Shown here: one piece after another, positions 8,522 through 17,845 of the stretch | Layout: each line of letters opens with the position of its first letter | How positions within the stretch are numbered: the first letter of the stretch is position 1 | The notes under the pieces: generated by a model | Told to the model about the DNA's origin: nothing | What the model saw: the letters and a program-made list of their open reading frames with translations, nothing else | Database searches by the model: none | Origin: an uncultured Collinsella sp. | GTDB lineage: Bacteria; Actinomycetota; Coriobacteriia; Coriobacteriales; Coriobacteriaceae | Assembly: GCA_900542965.1 (NCBI GenBank) | Contig: UQPY01000025.1 | Coordinates: 1 to 32,453 of the forward strand | Direction: 5' to 3' | Length of the DNA stretch: 32,453 nt | Translations under genes and position numbers: made by a program

Positions 8522-8652
8522 CATCTACTACGTTTAGTTGAACACCCACGACCATACCGGACATTATGAAAATAAAATCGCTGGTAAACAGCTTGGTAAT
8601 TTTCAAAATAGGCGGGTGTGGTCGACCCCTATTGCTTAAACGTAGTAAATAG
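8522..8652. repeat. ~130-bp imperfect palindromic intergenic element
   Basis: The stretch between two convergent genes is bounded by an 11-bp inverted repeat, TACTACGTTTA (8526-8536) and its complement (8637-8647). Inside, the two halves stay partly complementary (CGACCA...GAAAAT blocks) up to a central GCTG/CAGC. The layout suggests a non-coding MITE or REP-like element rather than a simple terminator. Confidence 0.55.
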
Positions 8653-8681
8653 GCCGTTTTCGTGACACAGACCCCGATTAG

Positions 8682-9674
8682 CTACTTGCGAAGGGCGTTA
8701 TCGAGAGTGGCAGCCACCTGCAGAGGGTCGTCGGTGCCGGCGAAGAGGCGGATGGCGCTCCCCCGCTTACCGCGCGGGGCCGAAAGGCGCGTTGCTGAGC
8801 CGCCGGCGGGCGACGTGCGGAACTCCCCCGGCAATGTGTCGAACAGCTCACCAGCACTTCGCTCGATAAGGTCAAACTCAACTGCCGGGCCAAAGCCGTG
8901 CTCGAGGATTCCCGTTGCAACCGCATGGTCGGGATGCGAGGTCAGCCCGGGATAGCGCACGTTGCGTACCATCTCGTTGGCGGCCAGATACTCGGCCAGC
9001 GCACGGGCGCGATCGAAGTGGGCCTGCATGCGAGCGTCGAGCGAAGACAGCCCCCGCTCCAGCGTGCAAGCCTCATTAGCAGAAAGGTCGAGTGCAGACG
9101 CACCGCAATCCGCAAGAAGCGCATGCGCACACTCGGCGGCGGCATCCACGCGATGGCGCTTAAGCTGCGAGCGCGCCACCGAAGCGGCGACGAGCTTGCG
9201 CGGCGCAACGCCGGTACACACACGGTCGAGTGCCTCGAGCGACAGGACGGCACCCAAACGCAGCGGATCGCACCCAAAGACGCTTGCCACGGTGTTATCC
9301 ACCACGAGCAACGCACGGGCCTCACGCGCCGCCCGACCCAGCGCACGCAGATCGGGCACACGTAGGCCAAACCCGCCGATGGAATTGACGAACCACCACA
9401 GATGCGACCCGCCAGCATCAAACGAAGCATCAAAGCCCTCGGACGCGGCGGTAAACGCCGCAACCGACGGCTCCCCCACGAGCACAACGTCGCAGGCATC
9501 AAAGCCGCGCGCAAACGCATCGGCAAAGTCATCGGCAAACACGACCAGGCGATCGCTGGGACGCACAATCCCCAGCAGCGACAGCGCCGCCGGCACGTGC
9601 GAGGCCGCAACAAGACGCGCCTCACGCGCGCCGGCCCTTGCAGCCCAGGACTCTTCTAGCTGTTGCACGTCCAC
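8682..9674 (-). CDS. Cys/Met-metabolism PLP-enzyme-like protein lacking the PLP lysine
   Basis: The protein resembles the cystathionine gamma-synthase/beta-lyase family (PLP fold type I). It keeps LLVVDNTVASVFGCDPLRLGA (the family's DNT...P...GA strand), NVRYPGLTSHPDHAVA, which matches the family's YPGL..HP..A segment, and a C-terminal IRLFAGTDDP that corresponds to the usual R(L/I)SvG.ED. The segment that should contain SATK(Y) with the Schiff-base Lys reads LSLEALDRVCTG, with no Lys at the expected spot. It is also shorter (330 aa) than the usual 380-400. It may be a pseudoenzyme or a remodelled homologue. I chose the GTG at 9672-9674 because AAAGGA lies 9 bases upstream. A TTG at 9701 is the other option. 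Confidence 0.75.
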   Translation of the reverse strand: MDVQQLEESWAARAGAREARLVAASHVPAALSLLGIVRPSDRLVVFADDFADAFARGFDACDVVLVGEPSVAAFTAASEGFDASFDAGGSHLWWFVNSIGGFGLRVPDLRALGRAAREARALLVVDNTVASVFGCDPLRLGAVLSLEALDRVCTGVAPRKLVAASVARSQLKRHRVDAAAECAHALLADCGASALDLSANEACTLERGLSSLDARMQAHFDRARALAEYLAANEMVRNVRYPGLTSHPDHAVATGILEHGFGPAVEFDLIERSAGELFDTLPGEFRTSPAGGSATRLSAPRGKRGSAIRLFAGTDDPLQVAATLDNALRK

Positions 9675-9756
9675 GCGGCACCATCCTTTACATAAAACCA
9701 AACCAAGACCAGCCCACCCAGGTCGAGAAAACGTCAGCGCAAGCAGCGTCGAGCGG

Positions 9757-9780
9757 TCCGGCGTTCGTTAGAACGCCGGA
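9757..9780 (-). terminator. Hairpin ending the pel operon
   Basis: A perfect 10-bp stem (TCCGGCGTTC/GAACGCCGGA, loop of four bases) begins 6 bp after the stop of the last operon gene. No T tract follows on the minus strand, so strength as a terminator is uncertain. Confidence 0.55.
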
Positions 9781-9786
9781 ACAAAA

Positions 9787-10452
9787 TTAGCCGTGATATT
9801 CGCCGTTGTATTGGATCAACGTTAGATCTTCCACGCCATCGAGCGCGCGGATGGCGTCGGCATAGGGCATATCCACACCGTCCGAGAACACCTCGACGGC
9901 CATCTCGACCTTGTCACCGCGCATGGTCTTGGACTTGACGGAAAACTTGGTGCGCCCAAATGCACGCACGATATCGTCGCCGGTGGTCTGACCCGTGTAG
10001 TGGATGACCATCATGTACGCGCGCGCCTTGTCCTGGTGGCTCGCAAAGCCGGCAATCATCACCACGATCACCACCGCCGTGAGCCCCACGAGCGCATACA
10101 TACCGGCTCCCGCCGTAATGCCCGTGGTAATGGACCAAAACAGATACAGCAGGTCGAGCGGGTCCTTGACCGCCGTACGGTAGCGGACGATAGACAGAGC
10201 ACCGACCATACCAAGCGAGATGACCACATTCGTCGAGATCGCGAGCGTGACCATGCAGGTGAGCACGCACATGCCCACGAGCGTTACGGCAAAACTGCGC
10301 GAATACACCACGCCGGTAAAAAAGCGCTTGTACACGCAATAGATCAGGATGCCCATGGCGAGCGCAACGAGCAGCGACAGGCCGATCTTGGCAGGGTCGA
10401 CCTGACCAAACGCCTCCAAGACGGAGTTCTTAAAAAAGTCCCTGGTGCTCAT
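9787..10452 (-). CDS. DUF4956 membrane protein
   Basis: The 221-aa protein has an N-terminal membrane half with about four hydrophobic segments (IGLSLLVALAMGILIYCVY; FAVTLVGMCVLTCMVTLAI; a short segment with SLGMVGALSIVRYRTAVKDPLDL; and the GMYALVGLTAVVIVVMIAGF helix). A cytosolic alpha/beta domain of about 75 residues follows. The SLG(M)VGALSIVRYRT motif is the family hallmark. Function is not established. The family commonly sits beside VTC-domain proteins, as it does here. It starts 3 bp after the VTC gene, so it belongs to the same operon, and it ends the operon. Confidence 0.85.
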   Translation of the reverse strand: MSTRDFFKNSVLEAFGQVDPAKIGLSLLVALAMGILIYCVYKRFFTGVVYSRSFAVTLVGMCVLTCMVTLAISTNVVISLGMVGALSIVRYRTAVKDPLDLLYLFWSITTGITAGAGMYALVGLTAVVIVVMIAGFASHQDKARAYMMVIHYTGQTTGDDIVRAFGRTKFSVKSKTMRGDKVEMAVEVFSDGVDMPYADAIRALDGVEDLTLIQYNGEYHG

Positions 10453-10455
10453 GGT

Positions 10456-11247
10456 CTAAATATCCCCTCGGTTCTCAAAATCCGATTCCCAGTAGTTAAA
10501 ACCGCGCAGGTAGGCGGTCTTTTCGTAACACAGGCAGTACTTGGAGACCGCCGTAAGCTCGGCCGCGTCAGGCGGCACCATATCGCGCACCAGCTGCGGA
10601 CAAAACTCGGTAAACTTGACCTCCATCACCAGCTTGCCGGGCTCCAGCACGGGCAACGCGGGCAACGTAGCGTCAAAGATGTCAAAGCTCCCCACCGCCG
10701 CACGCACGTTGCTATCAAAGGTAATGCGCACGGTACCCTCGTCCATCACCCACGGCTCGCGCTCGTAGTCCACGATGGTCCGCGGGCGCATCATATTGCA
10801 GATGCACTCGATGTAGAACTCGCGGCAGAGCGGATAGGGGCTCCTGAGCAAAAAATCGTAGTCTCCGGCCAAGATCTGCTCAAACTCGCCACGCGTGAGC
10901 GGTGCGTCCTCCTTGTAGATCCAGCTACCGTACTTCTTTTTGCGCTCGAGCTTAATCAGCTTGTCGCCGCCGTTATAGATGCGCACGCGATACTTTTTGC
11001 GCATGAGAATACCGGCGTCTTTTTCCTCATAGGCCGAGTTGCAATAGTCATCAAAGTACAGGCTGCGAATGGTGTAACCGCCCGCCTGCGCATGCTTATC
11101 CAGCTTAAACACCGGCGCCATACGGCAGGCCAATGCGACATGCTCTCCCTCATTGATGAGGTACTTGAGCTCGTGGCGGTAACGCTCCCGCGTGGTACGC
11201 GCAGGAGGTGCCGCCAGGCGCTCAAGCAGCGCGCTAGCCCTCCTCAT
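10456..11247 (-). CDS. VTC-domain protein (polyphosphate-polymerase type)
   Basis: The 263-aa protein is a stand-alone VTC domain, the tunnel-shaped triphosphate-tunnel fold that in yeast Vtc4 makes polyphosphate from ATP. The basic-residue strands that line the tunnel are present: YRHELKYLI, TIRSLYFDD, KKYRVRIYNGG, LIKLERKKKYG, VDYEREPW, VRITFD and VMEVKF. There is no SPX domain and no membrane segment. Its neighbour DUF4956 could provide the membrane part. Its ATG overlaps the cotH end by 14 bp and has GGAGG six bases upstream. Whether the bacterial protein makes polyphosphate or another chain is not shown by sequence. Confidence 0.85.
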   Translation of the reverse strand: MRRASALLERLAAPPARTTRERYRHELKYLINEGEHVALACRMAPVFKLDKHAQAGGYTIRSLYFDDYCNSAYEEKDAGILMRKKYRVRIYNGGDKLIKLERKKKYGSWIYKEDAPLTRGEFEQILAGDYDFLLRSPYPLCREFYIECICNMMRPRTIVDYEREPWVMDEGTVRITFDSNVRAAVGSFDIFDATLPALPVLEPGKLVMEVKFTEFCPQLVRDMVPPDAAELTAVSKYCLCYEKTAYLRGFNYWESDFENRGDI

Positions 11248-13003
11248 ACGTGTCCTCCACGACCTTACCGCCGTCTTGCACGTAAAAACACTTCATCCCG
11301 TACTGTTTGCCGTCGTCGGTCACATAATAGTCAAACGCATCTTGCGTATAGCCGTCGGAGTTAGTGGCACGCACGCGCACAAAATACTGGCCGGCATCGG
11401 GCGCATCGCACGTTACCTCGGGCAGCAGCACGTCCTCGGCCTTAAAGACTACGTCGCTTATGGCATAGTCGCGCGCAAGCTCCACGGTATAGCGAATGTC
11501 GCGCGCCTTAAAGTCGTACGACGCGTCCCAACTCACGCGCAGCTTACCGTTATCGATCTGCGGTACACCAATGTAGAACGGCATGGGCTTCTTATAGCTC
11601 TCGCGATAGCTCTTGTAGTTCTCCTCAATCTCGGAGGGGATGGCCGCGGCGATCTGCTCGTATTCGTCCTTGGTCACGGGCAGATTCTCCAGGTCGGGCG
11701 CAGCAAAGACGAGCGGCTCCGTGACCTCGCGATAATGCTCGACCATCTTGCTCAGACGCTCTTCGGTCAAATACGAGCGCAGGTCCTTGACGGCGCTATC
11801 GAGTTCGCTGCGGAACGACTTGCTGCGCAACGCGCGGTTAAACAGCACGTTGCCCCAGTAGTTGCTCACGCCGCGCTCCCAGCTCGCATAATCCGAGAAT
11901 CCCGTCAGGCTCAACTCGAGCTTGCGCAGCATGCCGTCGTTATCCCAATCCAGGATGTACCAGACCTTGGAGTTAAACGGGCTGTACAGATAGCAGTTAC
12001 GGTTCTGCGTGTCGCAATTGCCCGTCAAGATCTGAAACGCCATCCAATAGACCAGGTTCTCGGTATCGAAGTAGGTGTCGAGCACATCGTCGATCTTTTG
12101 CGTATCGTCGTTGAGCGCATCGAGCATCTCAATGAGCTTGGTATGGTCCGAGTCGCCCTTAATCTCGAGCATGCCCTCAAAGGCCGTCTGGTTATAGTCG
12201 GGGTCATCCGCCAGCTTGATGGTGTCTTCGAAGCGATGGAAATCGAAGCTGTTCACCTTGTACAGATGCCCGCTCTTATCCAGACCGTGGGCCTTGAGCG
12301 CCGTCTTGTTGAGCTGCTCGACCTGCGTAAACAGGCCGTAATCCTCAAAGGTGTCGTTAGCTTTTTCGGTCTGGTCACACACCCACAAGTGCACAAACTG
12401 TGTGCGCAGGCCCATCATCTGAGGAATCCCGCGAATGAGGTCATAGGCCATCTTGTTGCGAAAGCGCATGCCCTCGCCCATGTGCTTGTTGAGCGCAATG
12501 GAGCGCTGCTGGCGCCAGGTGCCCTTGCCCTTTTTGAGCTCCACCTTGTAGTTCTTTTGCGTATAGGTACTCGAAGTCTGACCGCGCACCTGCACCGTGG
12601 CGTTGGGTGCCTCCTCGCCATAGCCGACCTCGCCAGCAACGGGGCCCTTATCATCGCCAGGCTGCAGCAGGCCCATAACCTGATAGCGCGTCACGCCCAT
12701 GTCGGCATAGTCGTAGACCGAGTAGGTATTGATCTCGGCCCAGCTATGATCGGTATTCTCGGAGCTGTTGCCGCGAGAGACCGTCAGGTACATGCATACG
12801 ATACCCGAGTCGTCGTAGACCTCGTACAGCTCATCCTTGTCGCGAAGATGCTTGGTCTCGCTAGACGCATCGGCCTTTTTAATCTTGCCCTGCTTCTTGG
12901 TCTTTTTTGTCAGGGATTCGTCCTGAGACGAGCAGCCCGAAAGCAGCAGCGCTCCGGCAGCCGCCTCAAACAGGCGACGGCGAGACATCATCCTATCGGT
13001 CAT
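11234..13003 (-). CDS. CotH-kinase-family lipoprotein
   Basis: The 589-aa exported protein has an N-terminus MTDRMMSRRRLFEAAAGALLLSGC with a lipobox (LLSGC), so it should be anchored on the outer face of the membrane. The CotH region has VRGQTSSTYTQKNYKVEL, YGLFTQVEQLNK, GNCDTQNRNCYLY and WYILDWDNDGML, the last two corresponding to the catalytic-loop and metal-binding Asp motifs of this atypical protein kinase fold. A fibronectin-III-like domain follows near the C-terminus (YTVELARDYA...YFVRVRATNSDGYTQDAFDYYVT). I chose the ATG at 13001-13003 (GGAGG five bases before). It overlaps the pelG end by 11 bp. Substrate and role in Pel export are unknown. Confidence 0.88.
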   Translation of the reverse strand: MTDRMMSRRRLFEAAAGALLLSGCSSQDESLTKKTKKQGKIKKADASSETKHLRDKDELYEVYDDSGIVCMYLTVSRGNSSENTDHSWAEINTYSVYDYADMGVTRYQVMGLLQPGDDKGPVAGEVGYGEEAPNATVQVRGQTSSTYTQKNYKVELKKGKGTWRQQRSIALNKHMGEGMRFRNKMAYDLIRGIPQMMGLRTQFVHLWVCDQTEKANDTFEDYGLFTQVEQLNKTALKAHGLDKSGHLYKVNSFDFHRFEDTIKLADDPDYNQTAFEGMLEIKGDSDHTKLIEMLDALNDDTQKIDDVLDTYFDTENLVYWMAFQILTGNCDTQNRNCYLYSPFNSKVWYILDWDNDGMLRKLELSLTGFSDYASWERGVSNYWGNVLFNRALRSKSFRSELDSAVKDLRSYLTEERLSKMVEHYREVTEPLVFAAPDLENLPVTKDEYEQIAAAIPSEIEENYKSYRESYKKPMPFYIGVPQIDNGKLRVSWDASYDFKARDIRYTVELARDYAISDVVFKAEDVLLPEVTCDAPDAGQYFVRVRATNSDGYTQDAFDYYVTDDGKQYGMKCFYVQDGGKVVEDTYEEG

Positions 13004-14537
13004 CAGGACCTCCCCAACGATTGCGATACACGCGAACCACCGTGCGCTCAAACGCACCATGCGGCTCGCCCTCTAGACGCAACTCCTCATAGCGCTGTTC
13101 GGCACGGTCGAGCAAGCAGCCCAGCTCCGTAAAGCGACCCGTCTTGTCGGTCGCCACAATAGGCTGCTGGCTCAGAATACGATACGGCAAGTTGGCGGTA
13201 TAGGCATCGAGCCGCATGAGCGCCACAACAAAAAACACCGCCGCGCCGAGCAAAAAGCCAAAGCCATAAAACTGCTGCGGAAAGAACAGCAAGACGACGG
13301 TCGCCAGCCCCGCCACGCCCGCGAACAGCCCGGAGGCAAGCACGGCACCCTTGTAGTCGGTAAAGTACAGCAAGATCAGCAGAATCGTGTTGCCGACAGC
13401 ATACAGGCCATAGCCCACGCAAAGTGTACGGAAATACCCGTGCATCAGGTTGTTGAAGCCCAGTGGCAGGGCCGAGAGCACCGTGGTCTCGAGCGAGATG
13501 ACTGCTGCCGTCACAAACAGCTGCTTGAGCGCACAAAACCGCAGCTCCCGGTTGAGCGTGGCGAGCATTTCCTCCTCGGCCACCACGATATCGCCCACCA
13601 CGCCGCCGTCATTAAACAGGCTGTAGTAGTCGCGGTAGCGCGGATAGAAGTTGACCTCGACCGACACCACAAAGTTAACGGTCGTGACCAGGATGGTCAA
13701 AAACGCAAGCAACGCCGGCACATCATGATAGGGCGCGCCGTAAAACAGGCCTTTGACCTGCACGCCAATGGGCCCTGCCCAAATAATCACCAGGTGCGCA
13801 AAGAGTCCCAGGTTGGTAAACAGGCCAGTGAGCGCCAGCGGCATAAACTGATCGAGCCACTGTAAAAAGAGCCAGGGGCTGCGGTCGCTCTGAGGAAAAT
13901 ACCGGTACAGCAGCACCACGTCCCAGGCGAGCATCACACCGTAGCCCAGGGCGATCGAGGCCAGCAAGCCCTCGACGGGCGGCAACCCCAGCGCCAGCGC
14001 TGCCAGGGCGCACAGGCACGCCACGCCAATGGCAGCTGCAAAGCTGCACAGGATACCGCGGTAATCCTTGATGGCCGTGAGATAGCTCATGCCGTTCCAG
14101 TTGACGATCATAATGTTGAACAGCCACAGGCACAGCAGCCCCTGCAACAGCGTGGCGCCCGAGAACAGTAAAAAGACGCCGTAGAGCACCGTGCCCGCAA
14201 CGAGCATGATGGCATTGGAGCCCCAAAACGAGGGCAGGATCTCTGTCTCGCGCTCGGCAAAAAGCATGTCGGCCAAAAAGCGTGTGACCGGCATGGAGAA
14301 AAAGCTCGTGAGCGTAAGCGACGCCAGCAGCGTATAGGTCACCATGCACACCAGCAAGTCCTGGTTGGCGCGACCGACGCCCCACAGGCTGCACAGCACC
14401 AAAATGCCCACCTGCAGCAGCACGCCCAGCAGCATGGGGCCCGTACACACAATGCCGGCGTAGCCATAGGCGCGCATCGTGGCAAACAGACCTTTGCGCT
14501 TAAACAGGCGTTTGAGCTCAAAACCGATTCCGGCCAC
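12993..14537 (-). CDS. pelG: Pel exopolysaccharide flippase-like protein PelG
   Basis: The 514-aa polytopic membrane protein is of the MOP/MATE-related PelG type. It opens with the family signature AGIGFELKRLF and has roughly 12 hydrophobic segments, including VSVEVNFYPRYRDYYS, where PelG proteins have a conserved charged segment. With PelD, PelE and PelF it should form the inner-membrane synthase and transport complex that polymerises and exports Pel. The start is GTG with AAGGAGGTG upstream, three bp beyond the pelF stop. The short cytosolic C-terminal tail is Arg/Glu-rich. Confidence 0.9.
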   Translation of the reverse strand: MAGIGFELKRLFKRKGLFATMRAYGYAGIVCTGPMLLGVLLQVGILVLCSLWGVGRANQDLLVCMVTYTLLASLTLTSFFSMPVTRFLADMLFAERETEILPSFWGSNAIMLVAGTVLYGVFLLFSGATLLQGLLCLWLFNIMIVNWNGMSYLTAIKDYRGILCSFAAAIGVACLCALAALALGLPPVEGLLASIALGYGVMLAWDVVLLYRYFPQSDRSPWLFLQWLDQFMPLALTGLFTNLGLFAHLVIIWAGPIGVQVKGLFYGAPYHDVPALLAFLTILVTTVNFVVSVEVNFYPRYRDYYSLFNDGGVVGDIVVAEEEMLATLNRELRFCALKQLFVTAAVISLETTVLSALPLGFNNLMHGYFRTLCVGYGLYAVGNTILLILLYFTDYKGAVLASGLFAGVAGLATVVLLFFPQQFYGFGFLLGAAVFFVVALMRLDAYTANLPYRILSQQPIVATDKTGRFTELGCLLDRAEQRYEELRLEGEPHGAFERTVVRVYRNRWGGPDDR

Positions 14538-14540
14538 CGG

Positions 14541-15968
14541 CTACACCTCCTTCTTGGGCAAATTGAACGCGCGAGCCGTCTCGTCGTACAGCGCGCGATA
14601 GTTGGCGAGCATCTGCTCGTGTAGGTAGTAGGTCGCCACGCGACGCTGGCCGCGCTCCCCCATCTCGATGCGACGGGCACGGCTCGCGCACATGCGCTCC
14701 ATGGCATCGGCCAGACCCTTGCGATACATGGGCGGGCTCACAAATCCGGCCACGCCAAAGTCGTCGCCGGGGGCGCCCTCGAGCAGCTCGCGGCAGCAGC
14801 CGACCTCGGTCGTCACGCAGGGGCGACGCGCGCCCAGCGATTCCAACACGCTCAACGGCTGGCCCTCCGAGATGCTCGTCAAAATGGTAAAGTCCAGCTT
14901 TTCCATGTACTCGACCACGTTGACGCGGCCGGTAAAGATCAGGTCGCGTACGCCCAGGGTATCGACCAGCGCGTGGCACTCGGCACCGTATTCCTCGTCG
15001 TCCACGCCACCCATAATATGCAGGCGCACATGCGGCAGGCGCTCATGCAACTCAAAGAAGGCATAGATCATGGTCTTAACGTCCTTGATGGGCGCCAGGC
15101 GCACCACCGCGCCAATGTCCACCCAGCCGTCATCGGGCTTTAGGGGAATGTCCTTAAAGCGGTCGAACTGGATGCCGTTAGGGATAACCAGGCATTTGTC
15201 CGCATCGCAACCCATGTCAATCTGCGTTTTGCGTGCGTTGTGGAACAGACTCGTCACACGGAAAGCACGACGGTAGATCTCCTCCGAAAGCAGGTAGAAA
15301 AAGCGGATCCAGCGGTCCTTAAACGAGGGCACCACCCAGTCGGCGCGAATGATCTCCTCCTCGCGCTCGCGCGTGTAGATGCCGTGCTCGGTCAGCAATG
15401 CCGGCGCGTTATGCACGCTCGAGCCAAGACTCGCAAGCAGACCGCCATAGCCGGTCGAGATGGCGTGGTACACATCGGCCACCGGAACCTCACTGCCCAG
15501 CAGATAAAGCACGGGCAGTAGCATGGAGCGCATGGTGTGGAATGCATCGGCAAAGGGCGTGTACGGGTACTCGGCCAGGCACACGTCGCGGAAGATGTCC
15601 ATAAACGTGCGGCTCTGCAAAAATGAGAGCGGATGCACGCGGCGGCGCTGAAAGATATCGAACAGCACGTCCCAGTCCGGATTGGAGAGCGAGACCAGAC
15701 GGCGCAACGCCTCGCGCTCACGGTCGTCGAAGTCGACTTCCTCCTGCTCGCCCGAAAGACGCAGGGCATCGTCCAGAAACACCTCGTGCACCTCGACGAC
15801 GTTGCCGGGCAGCTCGTAGACAAACTTGCCGCGGTCTTCGGCGTGAGCCCCAATCACCCACAGCACAAACTCATGCTCGGGCATCGCCGTGATGTAGCTG
15901 TGCATCCAGGTGGACACACCGCCGTGCACGTAGGGGTAGCAGCCCTCGAGCACCAAGCAGATTCTCAT
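14541..15968 (-). CDS. pelF: Pel glycosyltransferase PelF (GT4)
   Basis: PelF is the cytosolic GT-B glycosyltransferase that builds the Pel chain from UDP-sugars. The 475-aa protein begins MRICLVLEGCYPYVHGGVSTWMH, the PelF-typical glycine-rich N-terminal donor-site loop. It has the GT4 C-terminal signature EGQPLSVLESLGARRPCVTTEVGCCRELL (E-x7-E motif) and the middle segment VVRLAPIKDVKTMIYAF. Its ATG overlaps the preceding deacetylase stop as ATGA. Length and motifs fit the family throughout. Confidence 0.93.
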   Translation of the reverse strand: MRICLVLEGCYPYVHGGVSTWMHSYITAMPEHEFVLWVIGAHAEDRGKFVYELPGNVVEVHEVFLDDALRLSGEQEEVDFDDREREALRRLVSLSNPDWDVLFDIFQRRRVHPLSFLQSRTFMDIFRDVCLAEYPYTPFADAFHTMRSMLLPVLYLLGSEVPVADVYHAISTGYGGLLASLGSSVHNAPALLTEHGIYTREREEEIIRADWVVPSFKDRWIRFFYLLSEEIYRRAFRVTSLFHNARKTQIDMGCDADKCLVIPNGIQFDRFKDIPLKPDDGWVDIGAVVRLAPIKDVKTMIYAFFELHERLPHVRLHIMGGVDDEEYGAECHALVDTLGVRDLIFTGRVNVVEYMEKLDFTILTSISEGQPLSVLESLGARRPCVTTEVGCCRELLEGAPGDDFGVAGFVSPPMYRKGLADAMERMCASRARRIEMGERGQRRVATYYLHEQMLANYRALYDETARAFNLPKKEV

Positions 15969-17845
15969 TTGTCACCACCCTGCTTGCGTGCAATGGTCAC
16001 CGTCTTGTCCGTCGCTTTGACTAGGTACAGGTCGCCCGTCAGGTGTTTAATCTCGCCACCGGACACCGTGCCCGGCTCGCCGTTATTGGCGCGGAACATA
16101 AGCCAAGCCTCATCGTGGAAGTTGCCCAGGTTGAGCGTCCAGGCATAATCACTCGTATCCGCGCTCACCGTCACGGACGAAAATCGCTGGATGGCACCCG
16201 AGCACTCCGAACCCGTCTGGTGACGCAGGTCGGGAGCGGATTTGGTAAGCCAGTCCAGGTAGTCGGTCAGGCCGCCCTTGTAGACCTCCCAGCCCTCTTT
16301 GGCTCCGCGATCCGGATCGAGCAGGTCATCCGGGTGCATAAAGTGCGTGCTCACGTAGTGCATGTTGAGCTCGGACACGGCTGCCAGGCGCATATAGGAA
16401 TCGTCGACCATGCCGCCCGAGACAATGCGCGGCTGCTCCACAATGCCGTCGCTCGCCACGCCAAACTCCTGCACGTACGGCAGGTCGGTACCGTCCTCAA
16501 AGTACGTACTGGCAATAGTCTTAATGCGCGGAACGTCGGTGCCGATGAGCTTGCGCGCTCGGGCCGAAAGGATATTCGACGGCGGCACGTAAACCGAGCC
16601 ACGAGCGTTGGGCAGGACCTCGTCCTGAAACGCGATAAGTTCGTTGAGCGAAGCGACGAGCGTCTCTTTGTTCTTCCAGGTCTTGTAGTCGTACAGCGTG
16701 CCGTAGTCGGTGTCCCAGAGCGCGAGCGGCTGATGGTTGTAGCCATGAAAGCCCAGCTCGCCGCCCATCTGCAGAAGCATGCCGCCAAAGTAGCGGAACT
16801 GCGTGGTATCGGGTTGGCGCGCGGGCTCGGTCTGGTTGACCGCGTCCTCATAGTTTTCGATCATCACGCCGGTATAGCGAATGCCGTATTTTTGCGCGAG
16901 CTTTTGCAGATCGGGCCACCAGACCTTGGTGTAAAAATCGGCAATGGAAAGGCCGTAGTCGCGTTTAATGTACGTGCCGTCGCCCGAGGGAACGGGGCTG
17001 GGAAAGTCGTCCAAATAGAACACGGCGCTGTTGATGACCGGATAGGCCGTAGCATCACCCAGCAGGCTGATCGCCGCGACGTAAAAACCGCGCATGACCT
17101 TGTCATAGATACCGATATTGCATACCACGGTGCGCCCGCTACCGCAGTCATTCGACCAAATGAGCGGGACGCCCGCATCGCCAGTCTTAGCCCACACACG
17201 AGCCGTCTCGCGCAGCGATACAGAAAGCGACGAATCAAAGGGGTCCGAGAGCTCGTAGCGCTCTCCCCCGCCCAGCATAAAGTCCTCACTCGGCACAATG
17301 CTTTCGGCTTTTACATAGTCACATCCGGCCGATTCAATGCCAAGCTTGGAGGCAATCACTTGCAGATAGCTCGAGTTATCCGGCGGCATGGCGAGCATAA
17401 GCGAACCGCCGGCACTCACCCAACTCATAATGTCGCTCAGGTGCGTACTGAGCCCATCGAGCGACGGCATGAGCAAAATCACGCGATCGAAGGAGGTCAG
17501 CGAGGGAATGGCATCCGCACCATCCAGGGCAAGGTCAACGTCGCGGTGCGCGATCTTCATGTCGAGCAGGATCTGGTCGAACTGCTCCTTTACGTCCTCG
17601 ACGCCAGCTTGATCGGAATCGGTAATGACCAGGCACGTGGGCTTTTGGCCAAAGATTGCCGAGGAGGCCGGCACCGCATCGTTGGCGGCAAGCATCCCCA
17701 GCTTATGCTGGCCCGCACTGTACTGCACGCCGGCACGCTCCACCAGCAGCACGGCGGCCATGACGATAAAAACAGCCCACACCACGAGGAGTCCCATCCA
17801 ACGAAAGCGGCCTGCTCGGTCGCGGATATGTTGCGCCACGCTCAT
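15965..17845 (-). CDS. pelA: Membrane-anchored Pel deacetylase (PelA deacetylase-domain type)
   Basis: The 626-aa protein has an N-terminal signal anchor (MGLLVVWAVFIVMAAVLLV), a Rossmann-like domain (VITDSDQAG...) and a polysaccharide-deacetylase TIM-barrel-like domain. FYLDDFPSP (276-284) supplies the Asp pair and FHGYNHQ (366-372) the metal-binding H-x3-H. VSTHFMHPDD gives a further catalytic histidine. This corresponds to the DUF2194/PelA_DA arrangement of Gram-positive pel loci, which lack the glycoside hydrolase half of Pseudomonas PelA. It should partly deacetylate the exported N-acetylated polymer. The ATG at 17843-17845 (GGAGG upstream) overlaps the pelE stop by 4 bp. Confidence 0.88.
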   Translation of the reverse strand: MSVAQHIRDRAGRFRWMGLLVVWAVFIVMAAVLLVERAGVQYSAGQHKLGMLAANDAVPASSAIFGQKPTCLVITDSDQAGVEDVKEQFDQILLDMKIAHRDVDLALDGADAIPSLTSFDRVILLMPSLDGLSTHLSDIMSWVSAGGSLMLAMPPDNSSYLQVIASKLGIESAGCDYVKAESIVPSEDFMLGGGERYELSDPFDSSLSVSLRETARVWAKTGDAGVPLIWSNDCGSGRTVVCNIGIYDKVMRGFYVAAISLLGDATAYPVINSAVFYLDDFPSPVPSGDGTYIKRDYGLSIADFYTKVWWPDLQKLAQKYGIRYTGVMIENYEDAVNQTEPARQPDTTQFRYFGGMLLQMGGELGFHGYNHQPLALWDTDYGTLYDYKTWKNKETLVASLNELIAFQDEVLPNARGSVYVPPSNILSARARKLIGTDVPRIKTIASTYFEDGTDLPYVQEFGVASDGIVEQPRIVSGGMVDDSYMRLAAVSELNMHYVSTHFMHPDDLLDPDRGAKEGWEVYKGGLTDYLDWLTKSAPDLRHQTGSECSGAIQRFSSVTVSADTSDYAWTLNLGNFHDEAWLMFRANNGEPGTVSGGEIKHLTGDLYLVKATDKTVTIARKQGGDK

